A stretch of DNA of 64,000 nt from Fodinicurvata fenggangensis DSM 21160. GTDB taxonomy: Bacteria > Pseudomonadota > Alphaproteobacteria > Kiloniellales > DSM-21159. Made by a program: the position numbers and the translations under genes. Location of the stretch: NCBI RefSeq assembly GCF_000686045.1, contig NZ_JMLV01000009.1:62001-126000 (forward strand), given 5' to 3'. Shown here in pieces: positions 1 through 8,335 of the stretch (position 1 is the first letter of the stretch; each line of letters begins with the position of its first letter). Below the pieces are notes generated by a model. That model was given only the letters and a program-made list of their open reading frames with translations. It was not told the DNA's origin and ran no database searches.

Positions 1-1
1 G

Positions 2-343
2 CACGGCCATGTGCTGGGAGACTTTTCCAAGCCTGAGCAGGAGGTTGTGGACCGTCTGCTCGAGGTGATGGCACGTGAAGCGCCGCTGCTGCTGGCCGGC
101 GATGCGAAATCCGATGGCGCCTTCATGTCGAAGGTTAGCCAGGCTGTTCAGCCACCTCGGGAGAAGCCATCCTCTAAAGGTGAAGCGGCGAAGGCCCCGC
201 CGGCTGGGCAGCACAAGGCGCCTGCATCCGCACCGCAAGAGGCGGAGGCTGGTCCCAGCGGCCAGAACGATAACGCGACAACTCTGGGCCAGGCACTGAA
301 GAACGCGATGAAGCGCCTGGGCGGAAACAATACGGAAAGCTGA
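2..343 (+). CDS. pth: Peptidyl-tRNA hydrolase, C-terminal fragment
   Basis: The gene starts before the window; only its last 113 codons are present. The frame opens with HGHVLGDFSKPE and continues APLLLAGD...FMSKV, which match the C-terminal lid region of bacterial Pth, the enzyme that cleaves peptidyl-tRNA released from stalled ribosomes. After FMSKVSQAV comes a tail of about 60 residues rich in Ala, Pro, Lys and Gly, ending in a short helical-looking segment (LGQALKNAMKRL). Many alphaproteobacterial Pth proteins carry such disordered tails. It lies 3 bp upstream of ychF, the usual pth-ychF pairing, and is probably cotranscribed with it. The catalytic N-terminal residues are outside the window. 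Confidence 0.85.
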   Translation, partial: HGHVLGDFSKPEQEVVDRLLEVMAREAPLLLAGDAKSDGAFMSKVSQAVQPPREKPSSKGEAAKAPPAGQHKAPASAPQEAEAGPSGQNDNATTLGQALKNAMKRLGGNNTES

Positions 344-346
344 TCC

Positions 347-1444
347 ATGGGATTCAAATGCGGAATCGTGGGGCTGCCCAATGTGGGCAAGTCCACCCTG
401 TTCAATGCGTTGACGGAAACGGCGGCGGCTGAAGCGGCGAACTATCCCTTCTGCACCATCGAGCCCAATGTGGGCCGCGTGGCTGTTCCGGACCCGCGCC
501 TGGAGAAGCTGGGCGCGATCGCCAAATCGGCCAAGGTTATTCCCACCCAGCTGGAGTTCGTGGACATTGCCGGCTTGGTGCGCGGCGCGTCCAAGGGCGA
601 GGGCCTGGGCAACCAGTTTCTGGCCAACATCCGCGAGGTGGATGCCATCGCTCACGTCCTTCGTTGCTTCGAGGGCGAGACCACCCATGTGGACGGCTCC
701 GTCGATCCCATCCGCGATGCCGAGACGGTGGAGACCGAGTTGCTGCTGGCCGATCTGGAAAGCGTGGAAAAGCAGCTGGACTCCAGTGCCAAGCGGGCCA
801 AGGGCGGCGACAAGGAGTCGAAACAGCGCGTGGCGGTGTTGGAGCCTGTGGCCGCGGCCCTGCGCGAAGGACAGCCGGCGCGCACCGTCGAGGTGTCCGC
901 CGAGTTGCTGCCCACTTTCCGCAGCCTGAATCTGCTGACCGCCAAGCCGGTGCTCTATGTGGCCAATGTCGAGGAGGCTGCGGCGAAGGATGGCAACGCA
1001 CTTTCCGAGACGGTGCGCGCGCGTGCTGAGGAGACCGGGGCCGGTTTTGTCGTGATCTCAGCCGCCATCGAAGCCGAGGTGGCTTCACTGGGCGACGACG
1101 AGGAAAAGGCGGCCTTCCTTGAGGAGCTGGGCCTGGAGGAATCGGGGCTCGCGCGTCTGATCCGCGCCGGCTACGGCCTGCTGAATCTCATCACCTTCTT
1201 TACCGTGGGGCCCAAGGAAGCGCGTGCCTGGACGGTGGGGGTCGGCGCCACTGCGCCACAGGCCGCCGGTGTCATCCACAGTGACTTCGAGCGCGGCTTC
1301 ATCCGTGCCGAGACGATCACCTACGACGACTACGTTGCGCTGGGGGGCGAGCAGCCCTGCAAGGATGCGGGCAAGATGCGCGCGGAAGGCAAGGAGTACG
1401 TCGCGCGCGACGGCGACGTCTTCCACTTCCGTTTCAACGTGTGA
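347..1444 (+). CDS. ychF: Redox-regulated ATPase YchF (Obg-family)
   Basis: 365 residues, the usual full length for YchF/OLA1. The P-loop GLPNVGKS is at residues 9-16 and a DIAG switch element at about 70. The base-specificity loop reads NVEE (about residue 203) instead of the GTPase NKxD, the hallmark of YchF, which prefers ATP. The C-terminal TGS-type domain (about 280-364) contains FFTVGPKEARAW and ends FHFRFNV. YchF binds the ribosome and modulates translation and stress responses in the cytoplasm. It follows pth with a 3-bp gap, so translational coupling is likely. Confidence 0.96.
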   Translation: MGFKCGIVGLPNVGKSTLFNALTETAAAEAANYPFCTIEPNVGRVAVPDPRLEKLGAIAKSAKVIPTQLEFVDIAGLVRGASKGEGLGNQFLANIREVDAIAHVLRCFEGETTHVDGSVDPIRDAETVETELLLADLESVEKQLDSSAKRAKGGDKESKQRVAVLEPVAAALREGQPARTVEVSAELLPTFRSLNLLTAKPVLYVANVEEAAAKDGNALSETVRARAEETGAGFVVISAAIEAEVASLGDDEEKAAFLEELGLEESGLARLIRAGYGLLNLITFFTVGPKEARAWTVGVGATAPQAAGVIHSDFERGFIRAETITYDDYVALGGEQPCKDAGKMRAEGKEYVARDGDVFHFRFNV

Positions 1445-1450
1445 GGTTCG

Positions 1451-1732
1451 TCAACTCACGACATAGGTCATGAGCGCACAGCCGATCAGGAACTTGATCA
1501 GGCCGCCCAGGATGATGCGCTGGAAAAGATCGCGCAGGCCCGCGTAGATCAGATAGAGCCCGAAAGCCAGCAGTAGCCAGGCCAGCCAGTCGGCGTTCTG
1601 CAGGCCGACGCCGCGCGCCAGGCCGTCGAAGAAGCCGTCCAGGGCACCGGACACGCCGTTCCAGATCGCAGACGCCAACCGTCCGATCGCGGCAATGATG
1701 CTGCCCAGCGCCTCGCCCAGCCATTCGAACAT
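1451..1732 (-). CDS. Small membrane protein of unknown function
   Basis: 93 residues, convergent with ychF and separated from it by only 6 bp. The N-terminal half is amphipathic and Gly/Ala-rich; the C-terminal half has a clear hydrophobic stretch (WLAWLLLAFGLYLIYAGL, about residues 49-66) and a second one (GGLIKFLIGCALMTYVV, about 76-92). Two membrane segments are therefore likely. I do not recognise a named family. The hydrophobic pattern and codon use look coding, and an overlapping reading frame on the same strand lacks such structure. Function unknown. Confidence 0.6.
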   Translation of the reverse strand: MFEWLGEALGSIIAAIGRLASAIWNGVSGALDGFFDGLARGVGLQNADWLAWLLLAFGLYLIYAGLRDLFQRIILGGLIKFLIGCALMTYVVS

Positions 1733-1835
1733 CTGCTGCTATCCCTTAGTAATTTCTATCGCGGTTTAAATGTCTTGGCAGGCAAGAGGCAAGGAAGTTG
1801 TGTGCGCCTGTTGCGATGGCAAGGCTCAATATCCC

Positions 1836-2216
1836 TCAGTCATGCAGAAGGTCGACATCGTAACGCGACATGATGCTGTCGGCAGAGATGAGCGTCAGTT
1901 CCTCTGCCAGCGCCTGGGCAATCAACATTCGGTCAAAAGGGTCCCGATGCAGCATAGGAAGACGCTGAACGGCCAACGCGTGTGACGCAGTGACCGGGAG
2001 TTCTTCCATGCCTTGGCTCTCCATGCCTTCAAGCAGAGTCTCTGGGAGGTCGAGGCGACCTAGAGCCGCCTTTATAGAAGCCTCCCATAGGGAGGCTGCG
2101 CTTACAAAGAGCGGATTCCCGGGATCCGCGATCACTTCATGGGCTTTGGAGGGGAGACGTTGAGGTTCCGCAAGCCACCACAGAAGAATATGCGTGTCGA
2201 GCAGGAAGCCTTTCAC
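1836..2216 (-). CDS. PIN-domain toxin (VapC-like)
   Basis: 126 residues with the PIN-domain signature: LLDTHILLWW at the N-terminus (first acidic residue), WEASIK in the middle and DPFDRMLIAQAL followed by LISAD near the end, giving the set of acidic metal ligands. PIN toxins are Mg-dependent ribonucleases that usually cleave tRNA or rRNA. The start codon overlaps the stop of the antitoxin gene by 4 bp (ATGA, 2213-2216), so the pair is translationally coupled in antitoxin-toxin order. The mix of a Phd-type antitoxin with a PIN toxin is a common hybrid module. RNA target unknown. Confidence 0.9.
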   Translation of the reverse strand: MKGFLLDTHILLWWLAEPQRLPSKAHEVIADPGNPLFVSAASLWEASIKAALGRLDLPETLLEGMESQGMEELPVTASHALAVQRLPMLHRDPFDRMLIAQALAEELTLISADSIMSRYDVDLLHD

Positions 2217-2491
2217 CTATCAGAGCCTTTAACGTCACTGTCATTTGCTCCGGTAGATTCGCAGCCAAAAGCCTCCGCAATATCCGCTGGCAAGGGCGCA
2301 TCGAAGTCAGGCCCAATACGAAGCTTTCCCCGGAATACGCCAGCTTCGCGCTTGACCTTCGGAGTCTCATAGCGAAGCAGTCGCGCAACAGGCTTACCGG
2401 CGCGGCTGATGATGATTTCTTCTCCCTTTACAGCCTGATTGATCAGTCGGGAGAAGTGGGTTTTGGCCTCATGGATGTTTACGGTCTTCAT
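2213..2491 (-). CDS. Phd/YefM-family antitoxin
   Basis: 92 residues from the ATG at 2491. This start is chosen because MKTVNIHEAKTHFSRLI is the conserved Phd/YefM N-terminus; an in-frame extension to 2515 adds eight residues that do not fit. Residues about 1-55 form the DNA-binding and dimerisation domain (EIIISRAGKPVARL); the acidic C-terminus would neutralise the PIN toxin encoded next. A perfect palindrome lies upstream at 2524-2540 and is the probable autorepression site. Confidence 0.9.
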   Translation of the reverse strand: MKTVNIHEAKTHFSRLINQAVKGEEIIISRAGKPVARLLRYETPKVKREAGVFRGKLRIGPDFDAPLPADIAEAFGCESTGANDSDVKGSDR

Positions 2492-2523
2492 GGAACGGCC
2501 ACACTTTGCAGTCACTATGCATA

Positions 2524-2540
2524 TGGACTAACTTAGTCCA
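2524..2540. promoter_or_regulatory. Candidate operator of the Phd/PIN module
   Basis: Perfect inverted repeat TGGACTAA-c-TTAGTCCA (8-bp arms, 1-bp centre), ending 32 bp before the antitoxin start codon. Phd-type antitoxins autorepress by binding palindromes in this position. Binding by this antitoxin is inferred. Confidence 0.6.
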
Positions 2541-2560
2541 CTTCTTGCAAACTTACAAAC

Positions 2561-3364
2561 TTATTCCGCGAAATCCGGCTCCAGCTTCGCCAGCTGGCGC
2601 TTGATGCTTTCCAGGTGAGCCAGGGCGCTTTCGGCGTCACCGTCCTGCATCTGGGCGGCGGTGCGTTCGGCGGTCTCTTGCGGCACGGGCTTGAGTGGCC
2701 GGCCTGTACTCATGGCCTTGACCTGGGCCTCGGCAGCGCGTTCCAGGTAGTAGAGGTCATCCCAGGCCTGGGCGATGGTTTCGGCCGCCACCAGGACACC
2801 GTGGTTCTTGAGGAACAGGATATCGGCATCGCCCAGGGCGGCCGCCATGCGCTCGCCCTCGCTGTCGTCCAGGGCCAGGCCGCTGTAGTTTTCGTCCACC
2901 GCCGTGCGCCCATAGAACTTGAGCGCCGTCTGGCCGGCCCAGGCCAGCGGCTCGCCCTCCAGCATCGACAGCGCGGTGGCATAGGGCATGTGGGTATGGA
3001 AGGCGACCTTCACACGCGGTACCACGCGGTGCAGGCAGGCATGGATATAGAAGGCCGTGGCTTCGGGCACGCCTTCGCCCTCGACAACGTTGCCATGCAG
3101 GTCACAGACCAGCAGGCGCGAGGCCGTGATCTCGTCGAAGGAATGGCCATAGGGATTGACCAGGAACAGGTCGTCACGCCCCGGCACCATGGCCGAGAAG
3201 TGGTTGCACACCCCTTCCTGCAGGCCCAGGCGGGCGGCCATGCGGAAGGTGGCGGCGAGATCCACACGCGCGGCCTGCAGGGCCTCGCGGTCGATGGAAT
3301 TGCTGCCTATGGCCGTTGTAGAAGCCGGGACAGGCGTTTGCCGGGATTTCAATTCGTGCGCCAT
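2561..3364 (-). CDS. Class II aldolase/adducin-family protein
   Basis: 267 residues. Family features: NHFSAMVPGR near residue 54, NPYG, a zinc-binding FHTHMPYATAL near 122 (HxH) and FLKNHGVLVA near 184, whose His is the third ligand. Relatives include fuculose- and ribulose-phosphate aldolases, but this longer version without the sugar-phosphate signature is typical of uncharacterised proteobacterial members. It reads towards the toxin module and is 24 bp downstream of the dehalogenase gene on the same strand, so the two may share a transcript. The substrate cannot be predicted from sequence. Confidence 0.88.
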   Translation of the reverse strand: MAHELKSRQTPVPASTTAIGSNSIDREALQAARVDLAATFRMAARLGLQEGVCNHFSAMVPGRDDLFLVNPYGHSFDEITASRLLVCDLHGNVVEGEGVPEATAFYIHACLHRVVPRVKVAFHTHMPYATALSMLEGEPLAWAGQTALKFYGRTAVDENYSGLALDDSEGERMAAALGDADILFLKNHGVLVAAETIAQAWDDLYYLERAAEAQVKAMSTGRPLKPVPQETAERTAAQMQDGDAESALAHLESIKRQLAKLEPDFAE

Positions 3365-3388
3365 CGGGACTCCTTCATCTTCAGGGTA

Positions 3389-4108
3389 TCAGGCTGTAGA
3401 ATGCGCAATCCAGCCGAACTGTGCAAACAGCTCGGGTAGGCCGTTCAGGTCCGGCAGTGTGGCATCCGGGGTGTAGTCTGGGGGAGGCTTGCGCCCTGAG
3501 CCGCGGTCAACCCAGATGCACCTAAGTCCAAGGTCTCGGGCAGCGGCCAAGTCGAGATGTGGGCTGGCACAGATGTGAACCGTCTCGTTACTGTCCACAC
3601 CAAGTTCGCGATAGGCATGCTCGAAAAGCGCGAGGGAAGGCTTGTAAGCGCCTGCCTGTTCGGCAGTGATGATACGGTCAATTGTGTTGCCCAACTGCCC
3701 GACATTCCCAGCTATGATCGAATCATCGGTGTTGGAGATAATACAGAGCCGGAAGCCAGCTGCCTTGAGCCGCCTCAGTACATCCGGCACTTCTGGAAAG
3801 GCCGGCATGCCTGAGATTGCAGCTGTCAGGATTTCGCCGTCAACCTGCTCAACTGGAAGCCCAAGCTCGTCCATCGTCTGCTCCAGGGCCATCTGTGCGA
3901 TCTCTCTGAAAGAGCGGTATGGGGGCGTCTGTTCGAGCCTGAATTCATGACGTTCATAAACCTCCAGGAGGGTCCGGGGGTCAAGGTCTTCGACTTTCTT
4001 GTTATGCAGGAGCTGCCGAGCGACTTCATAGAGCCCCTCGTCCCACTGAATCAGGGTTCCGTAACAGTCGAAAGTCAGCCAGTTTGGCGCAGGTTTGTGG
4101 GTGGGCAT
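3389..4108 (-). CDS. Haloacid dehalogenase, type II (HAD superfamily)
   Basis: 239 residues. Motif I TFDCYGTLI (nucleophile Asp near residue 14), motif II ISNTDDS near 123, motif III lysine in AYKPSLALF near 155, and the acidic motif around ICASPHLDLAAARDLG near 176. The arrangement and the CIWVDR segment are those of L-2-haloacid dehalogenase-like proteins, which hydrolyse 2-haloacids or related substrates through an aspartyl ester. It is divergent from the LysR gene at 4219 with 110 bp between starts, which suggests control by that regulator. The aldolase-like gene follows 24 bp downstream. Confidence 0.88.
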   Translation of the reverse strand: MPTHKPAPNWLTFDCYGTLIQWDEGLYEVARQLLHNKKVEDLDPRTLLEVYERHEFRLEQTPPYRSFREIAQMALEQTMDELGLPVEQVDGEILTAAISGMPAFPEVPDVLRRLKAAGFRLCIISNTDDSIIAGNVGQLGNTIDRIITAEQAGAYKPSLALFEHAYRELGVDSNETVHICASPHLDLAAARDLGLRCIWVDRGSGRKPPPDYTPDATLPDLNGLPELFAQFGWIAHSTA

Positions 4109-4178
4109 GTCCTGTGGTCTTTCATGTGATCTTGCCGATACCGGACAATCTAGATCTCGATAGACGAATTAGAAAATT

Positions 4179-4196
4179 AAATGTATGTATGCATTT
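4179..4196. promoter_or_regulatory. Candidate LysR-type binding site between dehalogenase and regulator genes
   Basis: AAATG-N8-CATTT dyad in the 110-bp AT-rich space between two divergent start codons (4108 and 4219). LysR regulators usually bind a dyad in such regions, repressing themselves and activating the divergent gene. Only the dyad is seen; binding is inferred. Confidence 0.35.
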
Positions 4197-4218
4197 CAGT
4201 GGAAATACAAATGATACA

Positions 4219-5139
4219 ATGTTTGATGTCGAACTCCTGAGAACGCTTCTGGCCGTGGCCGACACCGGCAGCTTCACGCTGGCGGCCAACAGGGTGCATC
4301 GAACGCAGTCAACGGTGAGCCAACAGATACGCAAGCTGGAGGAAGCGGCGGGCCATCGCCTGCTTCGACGAGAACGCGCAGGCGGTGTGATTCTGCCGAC
4401 CCAGGAGGGGGAAGTACTGCTCGGCTATGCGCGCCGCATCGTGGACATATCCAGGGAGGCCGAAACCATGATGCGTGCCGCCAAACCTCTGGAGACGATC
4501 CGTCTGGGCGTTCCCGAGGATTTTGCGGGGCATCGCCTGACGGAACTGCTGTCCGGCCTTGCGCGTTCCTTTCCCAGAGTGCGGCTTGACGTGACCAGTG
4601 GGCTCAATATCGAGCTTTCCCGTCAACTCGCTGCACGGGAACTCGATCTGGCGATCGTCAAGCGACACCCCGAGAGCGGGCCCTGCATCGCCCGTTGGCC
4701 GGAGCGCCTTGTGTGGGTGGCTGGACGCAAGGTGAAAGAAGTCGCTGAACCGGTGCCTTTGGCGGTTTTTCCCTCTGGGTGTGTCTATCGCGGCTATGCG
4801 ATCGAAATGCTGGAAACTGCCGGGCGTCGCTGGCGCATTGCCTATACGAGCCAGAGCCTGATCGGAATCCAGGCTGCCATCTCCTCTGGATTGGGGATAA
4901 GTATTCTCTCCCAAGGAGCTATTCTGCCTGGGCATCGCCGTCTGGAACCGGCAGAAGGCTTTCCGGAGCCACCGCAATCGGAAATCGCCTTGCTTGCGAA
5001 GTCCGGCCGCCTGGAAGTGGTGGTCGAGGATGTGGCATCCTATCTGGAAGACCAGATGAGCACTGGAATATTGAAGGGCCTGATGAGTGTGGATGGTGGG
5101 GAAAATGCCTTCGAGGCAAGTGCTTCCGGGAACACTTAG
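4219..5139 (+). CDS. LysR-family transcriptional regulator
   Basis: 306 residues from the ATG at 4219. This start is preferred because MFDVELLRTLLAVADTGSF is the standard LysR N-terminus; an upstream in-frame start at 4084 would add 45 unrelated residues running back into the divergent gene. The winged-helix domain covers residues 1-60 (AANRVHRTQSTVSQQIRKLE recognition region), followed by an effector-binding periplasmic-binding-like domain. Divergent from the haloacid dehalogenase gene, its probable target. Effector unknown; a haloacid or related carboxylate would fit the context. Confidence 0.9.
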   Translation: MFDVELLRTLLAVADTGSFTLAANRVHRTQSTVSQQIRKLEEAAGHRLLRRERAGGVILPTQEGEVLLGYARRIVDISREAETMMRAAKPLETIRLGVPEDFAGHRLTELLSGLARSFPRVRLDVTSGLNIELSRQLAARELDLAIVKRHPESGPCIARWPERLVWVAGRKVKEVAEPVPLAVFPSGCVYRGYAIEMLETAGRRWRIAYTSQSLIGIQAAISSGLGISILSQGAILPGHRRLEPAEGFPEPPQSEIALLAKSGRLEVVVEDVASYLEDQMSTGILKGLMSVDGGENAFEASASGNT

Positions 5140-5195
5140 GACGAAGGTTCAGAAACAGGAAAACTGCCCCTTGCTCTTGCCCCCCGTGATGCTGA

Positions 5196-5201
5196 TATAG
5201 T
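5196..5201 (+). promoter_or_regulatory. Probable -10 element of the SRP RNA gene
   Basis: TATAGT sits 6 bp before the first paired base of the SRP RNA. A TTGCTC sequence at 5171-5176 could be a -35 element, although the 19-bp spacing is long. Confidence 0.5.
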
Positions 5202-5207
5202 GTGCAC

Positions 5208-5306
5208 GGGAGGTTGGCCGCGGACGGATCGCTCGCCAACCCGGTCAGGTCCGGAAGGAAGCAGCCGTAACGAGTTTCTGCATCCGGGTCGCTGGTTCAG
5301 CCTCCC
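5208..5306 (+). ncRNA. ffs: Signal recognition particle RNA (4.5S, small type)
   Basis: About 99 nt between the LysR gene and dnaX. It contains the invariant apical hairpin of bacterial SRP RNA (GGTCAGGTCCGGAAGGAAGC at 5243-5262, with the GGAA tetraloop and the asymmetric internal loop that binds Ffh). The 5' end GGGAGG (5208-5213) pairs with CCTCCC (5301-5306), closing the rod. It works with Ffh to target membrane proteins. The ffs-dnaX-ybaB-recR order is conserved in many bacteria. Exact ends are set from base pairing. Confidence 0.95.
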
Positions 5307-5370
5307 ACCCTTCACGCGCCGCGCCGAGTGAGACGTCGGCGATCGCTTCCGCCAGGCTTCGAGCGAGGAC

Positions 5371-7299
5371 ATGACGGACCGGCCCGCGACCCCGACGCCG
5401 CAAGACGCGGCAACATCCGACAGCAAATCCCCCTATCTGGTTCTGGCCCGCAAGTACCGGCCGCAATCCTTTGCCGACATGATCGGCCAGGACGCGCTGG
5501 TGCGTACGCTCAAGAACGCCATCGAGACCGACCGCCTGCCGCATGCCGTGGTGCTGACCGGCGTGCGCGGGGTCGGCAAGACCACCACCGCCCGCATCAT
5601 TGCCAAGGCCATCAACTACACCGGCCCGGACGGTTCGGCCGAACCCACGGTGGGCAGCACCGACGACTGCGAGACCTGCCGCGCCATCGCCGAGGACCGC
5701 CACCCCGACGTCATGGAAATGGACGCGGCCAGCCGCACCGGCGTGGACGACATTCGCGAGCTGATCGAGGGCGTGCGCTACCGCCCCGTCTCGGCACGCT
5801 ACAAGGTCTACATCATCGACGAAGTGCACATGCTCTCCAAGAACGCCTTCAACGCGCTTTTGAAGACGCTGGAAGAGCCGCCGCCACACGTCATGTTCAT
5901 CTTCGCCACGACCGAGATTCGCAAGGTTCCGGTTACCGTGCTGTCGCGCTGCATGCGCTTTGATCTGCGCCGTGTCGAGCAGCCCGTGCTGGCCGAGCAT
6001 TTCGCGAAGCTTTGCGAGCGCGAGGGCGTGGACGCCGACGAGGAGGCGTTGCAGATGATCGCCCGTGCCGCCGATGGTTCGGTGCGCGATGGACTCTCAC
6101 TTCTGGACCAGGCCATTGCCCTGGGGGAGACGCGGGTGGAGACGGCCACGGTCAAGCAGATGCTGGGCCTGACCGACCGGGCGCAGATCTATGACCTTTT
6201 CGAAGCCACCATGACGGGGGACGTCGCCACGGCCCTGGAGCAGCTTGGCATGCTCTACAGGGCGGGCGGGGACCCCGTGGTGGTCCTGCAGGACATGCTG
6301 GAACTGACCCATACCTTGACGCGGGTCAAGGTGGTGCCCGATACGGCGGATGCCGGCCTGACCGAGAACGAGCGCCTGCGCGGACGGGAAATGGCGGGGA
6401 AACTGAACGTACCGGTGCTGACTCGCGTCTGGCAGATGCTTCTGAAGGGTATCTCCGAAACGCAGCAGGCGGCGTCGCCCCTGCAGGCGGCCGAGATGGT
6501 CCTGATCCGCCTGGCCTATGCGGCCGACCTGCCGGCGCCGGCCGACCTTGTGCGGCGTCTATCGCAGGAAAATGCAGGCGGGGACGCGCCCACCGCCGCA
6601 CCAGGGGCTTCGGGTGCACCCGCAGGCGCGCATGCTGTGTCGTCCAATGCAGGGAAGGGCAATGCGGGGGAGGGGGGCGCGACGGCCTCTGTTCCGGAAG
6701 CTGGTCCAACCGCCCTTCGTTCCCTGGGTGGCAGCGCGGCCTCGCAGCCGGCAGTGGCACAGTTTCCGCCGGAACGCGAAGAGGATCCAGTGCCGGACGC
6801 GGTGCCGGAGACAGCCTCGGAGCAGCCACCCTCGAAGCCGTGCCCCGGCAGCTTCGAAGAGGTGGTAAGCCTGGCCCAGGATCGACGCGAAGCCCGGCTG
6901 GCCACGCAGTTGAAGAAGGACGTACATCTTGTGCGCTTCGAGCCGGGGCGCATTGAATTTCGCCCAGGCCCGCATGCTCCCAAGGACCTGGCCGGGCAGC
7001 TGGGGCGCCTGCTTGGCGAGTGGACGGGGCAGCGTTGGGTCGTCAGTGTTTCCGACGAGGACGGCCAGGACACCCTGGAGCAGCAGGAGGCTGCCCGCCA
7101 ATCGCGTCTGCAGGCCGAGGTTCTGGCTGATCCGCGCGTCCAGGCGGTGATGCAGGTCTTTCCCGGTGCCGAGATTTCGCGCATAAACCTGCCCGAGGAA
7201 GAAACGCCTGATATGGGCGGCGACGATACACAGGAGTCCGGACTGGAAAGTGTGGCCGACCCGGCTGCAGGGACCGCGGACGAAGAGGAGATGGAGTAG
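5371..7299 (+). CDS. dnaX: DNA polymerase III tau/gamma subunit
   Basis: 642 residues. The clamp-loader ATPase has Walker A GVRGVGKT at 64-71, Walker B IIDEVH at 148-153, the SRC motif (LSRCMRF) near 193, then the lid and collar domains to about 385. A Pro/Ala/Gly-rich linker of about 100 residues follows, then a conserved tau C-terminal region. In the zinc module only C100 and C103 remain; the first two cysteines are replaced (INYTGPD at 81-87), as in many alphaproteobacteria. A start at 5371 fits the GCGAGGAC upstream. It loads the sliding clamp and couples polymerase to helicase. Confidence 0.96.
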   Translation: MTDRPATPTPQDAATSDSKSPYLVLARKYRPQSFADMIGQDALVRTLKNAIETDRLPHAVVLTGVRGVGKTTTARIIAKAINYTGPDGSAEPTVGSTDDCETCRAIAEDRHPDVMEMDAASRTGVDDIRELIEGVRYRPVSARYKVYIIDEVHMLSKNAFNALLKTLEEPPPHVMFIFATTEIRKVPVTVLSRCMRFDLRRVEQPVLAEHFAKLCEREGVDADEEALQMIARAADGSVRDGLSLLDQAIALGETRVETATVKQMLGLTDRAQIYDLFEATMTGDVATALEQLGMLYRAGGDPVVVLQDMLELTHTLTRVKVVPDTADAGLTENERLRGREMAGKLNVPVLTRVWQMLLKGISETQQAASPLQAAEMVLIRLAYAADLPAPADLVRRLSQENAGGDAPTAAPGASGAPAGAHAVSSNAGKGNAGEGGATASVPEAGPTALRSLGGSAASQPAVAQFPPEREEDPVPDAVPETASEQPPSKPCPGSFEEVVSLAQDRREARLATQLKKDVHLVRFEPGRIEFRPGPHAPKDLAGQLGRLLGEWTGQRWVVSVSDEDGQDTLEQQEAARQSRLQAEVLADPRVQAVMQVFPGAEISRINLPEEETPDMGGDDTQESGLESVADPAAGTADEEEME

Positions 7300-7303
7300 C
7301 CCG

Positions 7304-7627
7304 ATGAAGAATCTTGGCCAGATCATGAAGCAGGCCCAGGAAATGCAGGGCCGTATGAACGAACTGCAGGAAAAGCTGCAAGAGATGGAGATTACAGGCC
7401 AGTCCGGCGGTGGCCTGGTCCAGGTGACGCTGACCGGCAAGGGCGAGGCGAAGAAGGTGAAGATCGATCCCTCGCTGATCGATCCGAACGATTCGGAAGT
7501 GCTGGAAGATCTGCTCCTGGCAGCCATCAACGACGCTCGCGGCAAGGTCGATGCCGAGGCACAGGAACAGATGAAAGAACTGACCGGTGGCATGAACCTG
7601 CCGCCGGGCATGAACCTGCCGTTCTGA
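7304..7627 (+). CDS. ybaB: YbaB/EbfC-family nucleoid-associated protein
   Basis: 107 residues, starting at the ATG at 7304 ([18 protein letters not shown]), 4 bp after dnaX. The family fold is a long helix followed by a three-stranded sheet ([20 protein letters not shown]) and another helix. Dimeric YbaB binds DNA with little sequence preference and influences nucleoid structure. The C-terminus is Met/Gly/Pro-rich ([13 protein letters not shown]), as usual in this family. The dnaX-ybaB-recR order supports cotranscription and a link to DNA maintenance. Confidence 0.94.
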   Translation: MKNLGQIMKQAQEMQGRMNELQEKLQEMEITGQSGGGLVQVTLTGKGEAKKVKIDPSLIDPNDSEVLEDLLLAAINDARGKVDAEAQEQMKELTGGMNLPPGMNLPF

Positions 7628-7649
7628 GGTCTGGCGGAGCCTGGCCGGC

Positions 7650-8249
7650 GTGAGCCTTTCCGACATCGACCGCATGATCCAGCTGCTCGCGCGCCTGCCG
7701 GGGCTCGGGCCGCGTTCGGCACGCCGCGCGACGCTCAGCCTGCTGCAACGGCGCGAGGACCTGCTGCGTCCGCTGGCAGATGCGTTGGTACGTGCAGCCG
7801 ACAATATCCAACAGTGCGAGATCTGTGGAAACCTGGATGACAGCGACCCCTGTCGGCTGTGCCGGGATGGTCGGCGCGATCCCGCCCTGATCTGTGTGGT
7901 GGAGGAGATCGGCGATCTCTGGGCCCTGGAGCGCAGCGGTGTTTTCAAGGGGCGCTACCATGTGCTGGGGGGAACACTGTCGGCTCTGGACGGTCGTGGC
8001 CCCGAACAGCTCAATCTTTCCGGGCTTTGGAAGCGTGCGGAACACCCTGATGTCAAGGAAGTGGTCCTGGCGCTCTCGGCCACTGTGGATGGCCAGACCA
8101 CGGCCCATTACATCACCGAGCGTCTGGCCGAGCTGCCGGTCGAGGTGACGCGGCTGGGCCAGGGCGTCCCCGTGGGCGGTGCGCTTGATTACCTGGACGA
8201 TGGCACCCTGATGGCGGCTTTCCGGGCACGGCGACCGGCCGGCGGCTGA
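7650..8249 (+). CDS. recR: Recombination mediator RecR
   Basis: 199 residues from a GTG start. Helix-hairpin-helix near residues 13-25 ([12 protein letters not shown]), C4 zinc finger C56, C59, C68 and C71, then a Toprim domain ([14 protein letters not shown] near 80) and a C-terminal Walker-B-like segment. RecR works with RecO and RecF in loading RecA at gaps. It follows ybaB by 22 bp in the conserved operon. A hairpin with 7-bp arms (8256-8262 and 8278-8284) lies just after the stop but has no T tract. Confidence 0.96.
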   Translation: MSLSDIDRMIQLLARLPGLGPRSARRATLSLLQRREDLLRPLADALVRAADNIQQCEICGNLDDSDPCRLCRDGRRDPALICVVEEIGDLWALERSGVFKGRYHVLGGTLSALDGRGPEQLNLSGLWKRAEHPDVKEVVLALSATVDGQTTAHYITERLAELPVEVTRLGQGVPVGGALDYLDDGTLMAAFRARRPAGG

Positions 8250-8335
8250 CGGCACGCCGCAGCCAGATTTGGTCAAACTGCGGCCGTAATTGTGCGCCAG
8301 CCTGCCCGCACAATCACAAGATCGGGAGAAGGTCG

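Noticed and set aside
2615-3439. A long open frame opposite the class II aldolase gene, and similar long antisense frames (for example 12717-13871, 32718-34169, 43891-47658)
   Set aside because: These are high-GC antisense shadows of well-supported genes with no family sequence of their own.
6672-6678. A G-GGG-GGC heptamer in dnaX at a place where programmed -1 frameshifting could give the short gamma form
   Set aside because: It lies in a G-rich linker, the G-type heptamer is not an efficient slippery site, no supporting SD-like sequence or hairpin is evident, and the -1 frame runs about 90 codons before stopping.
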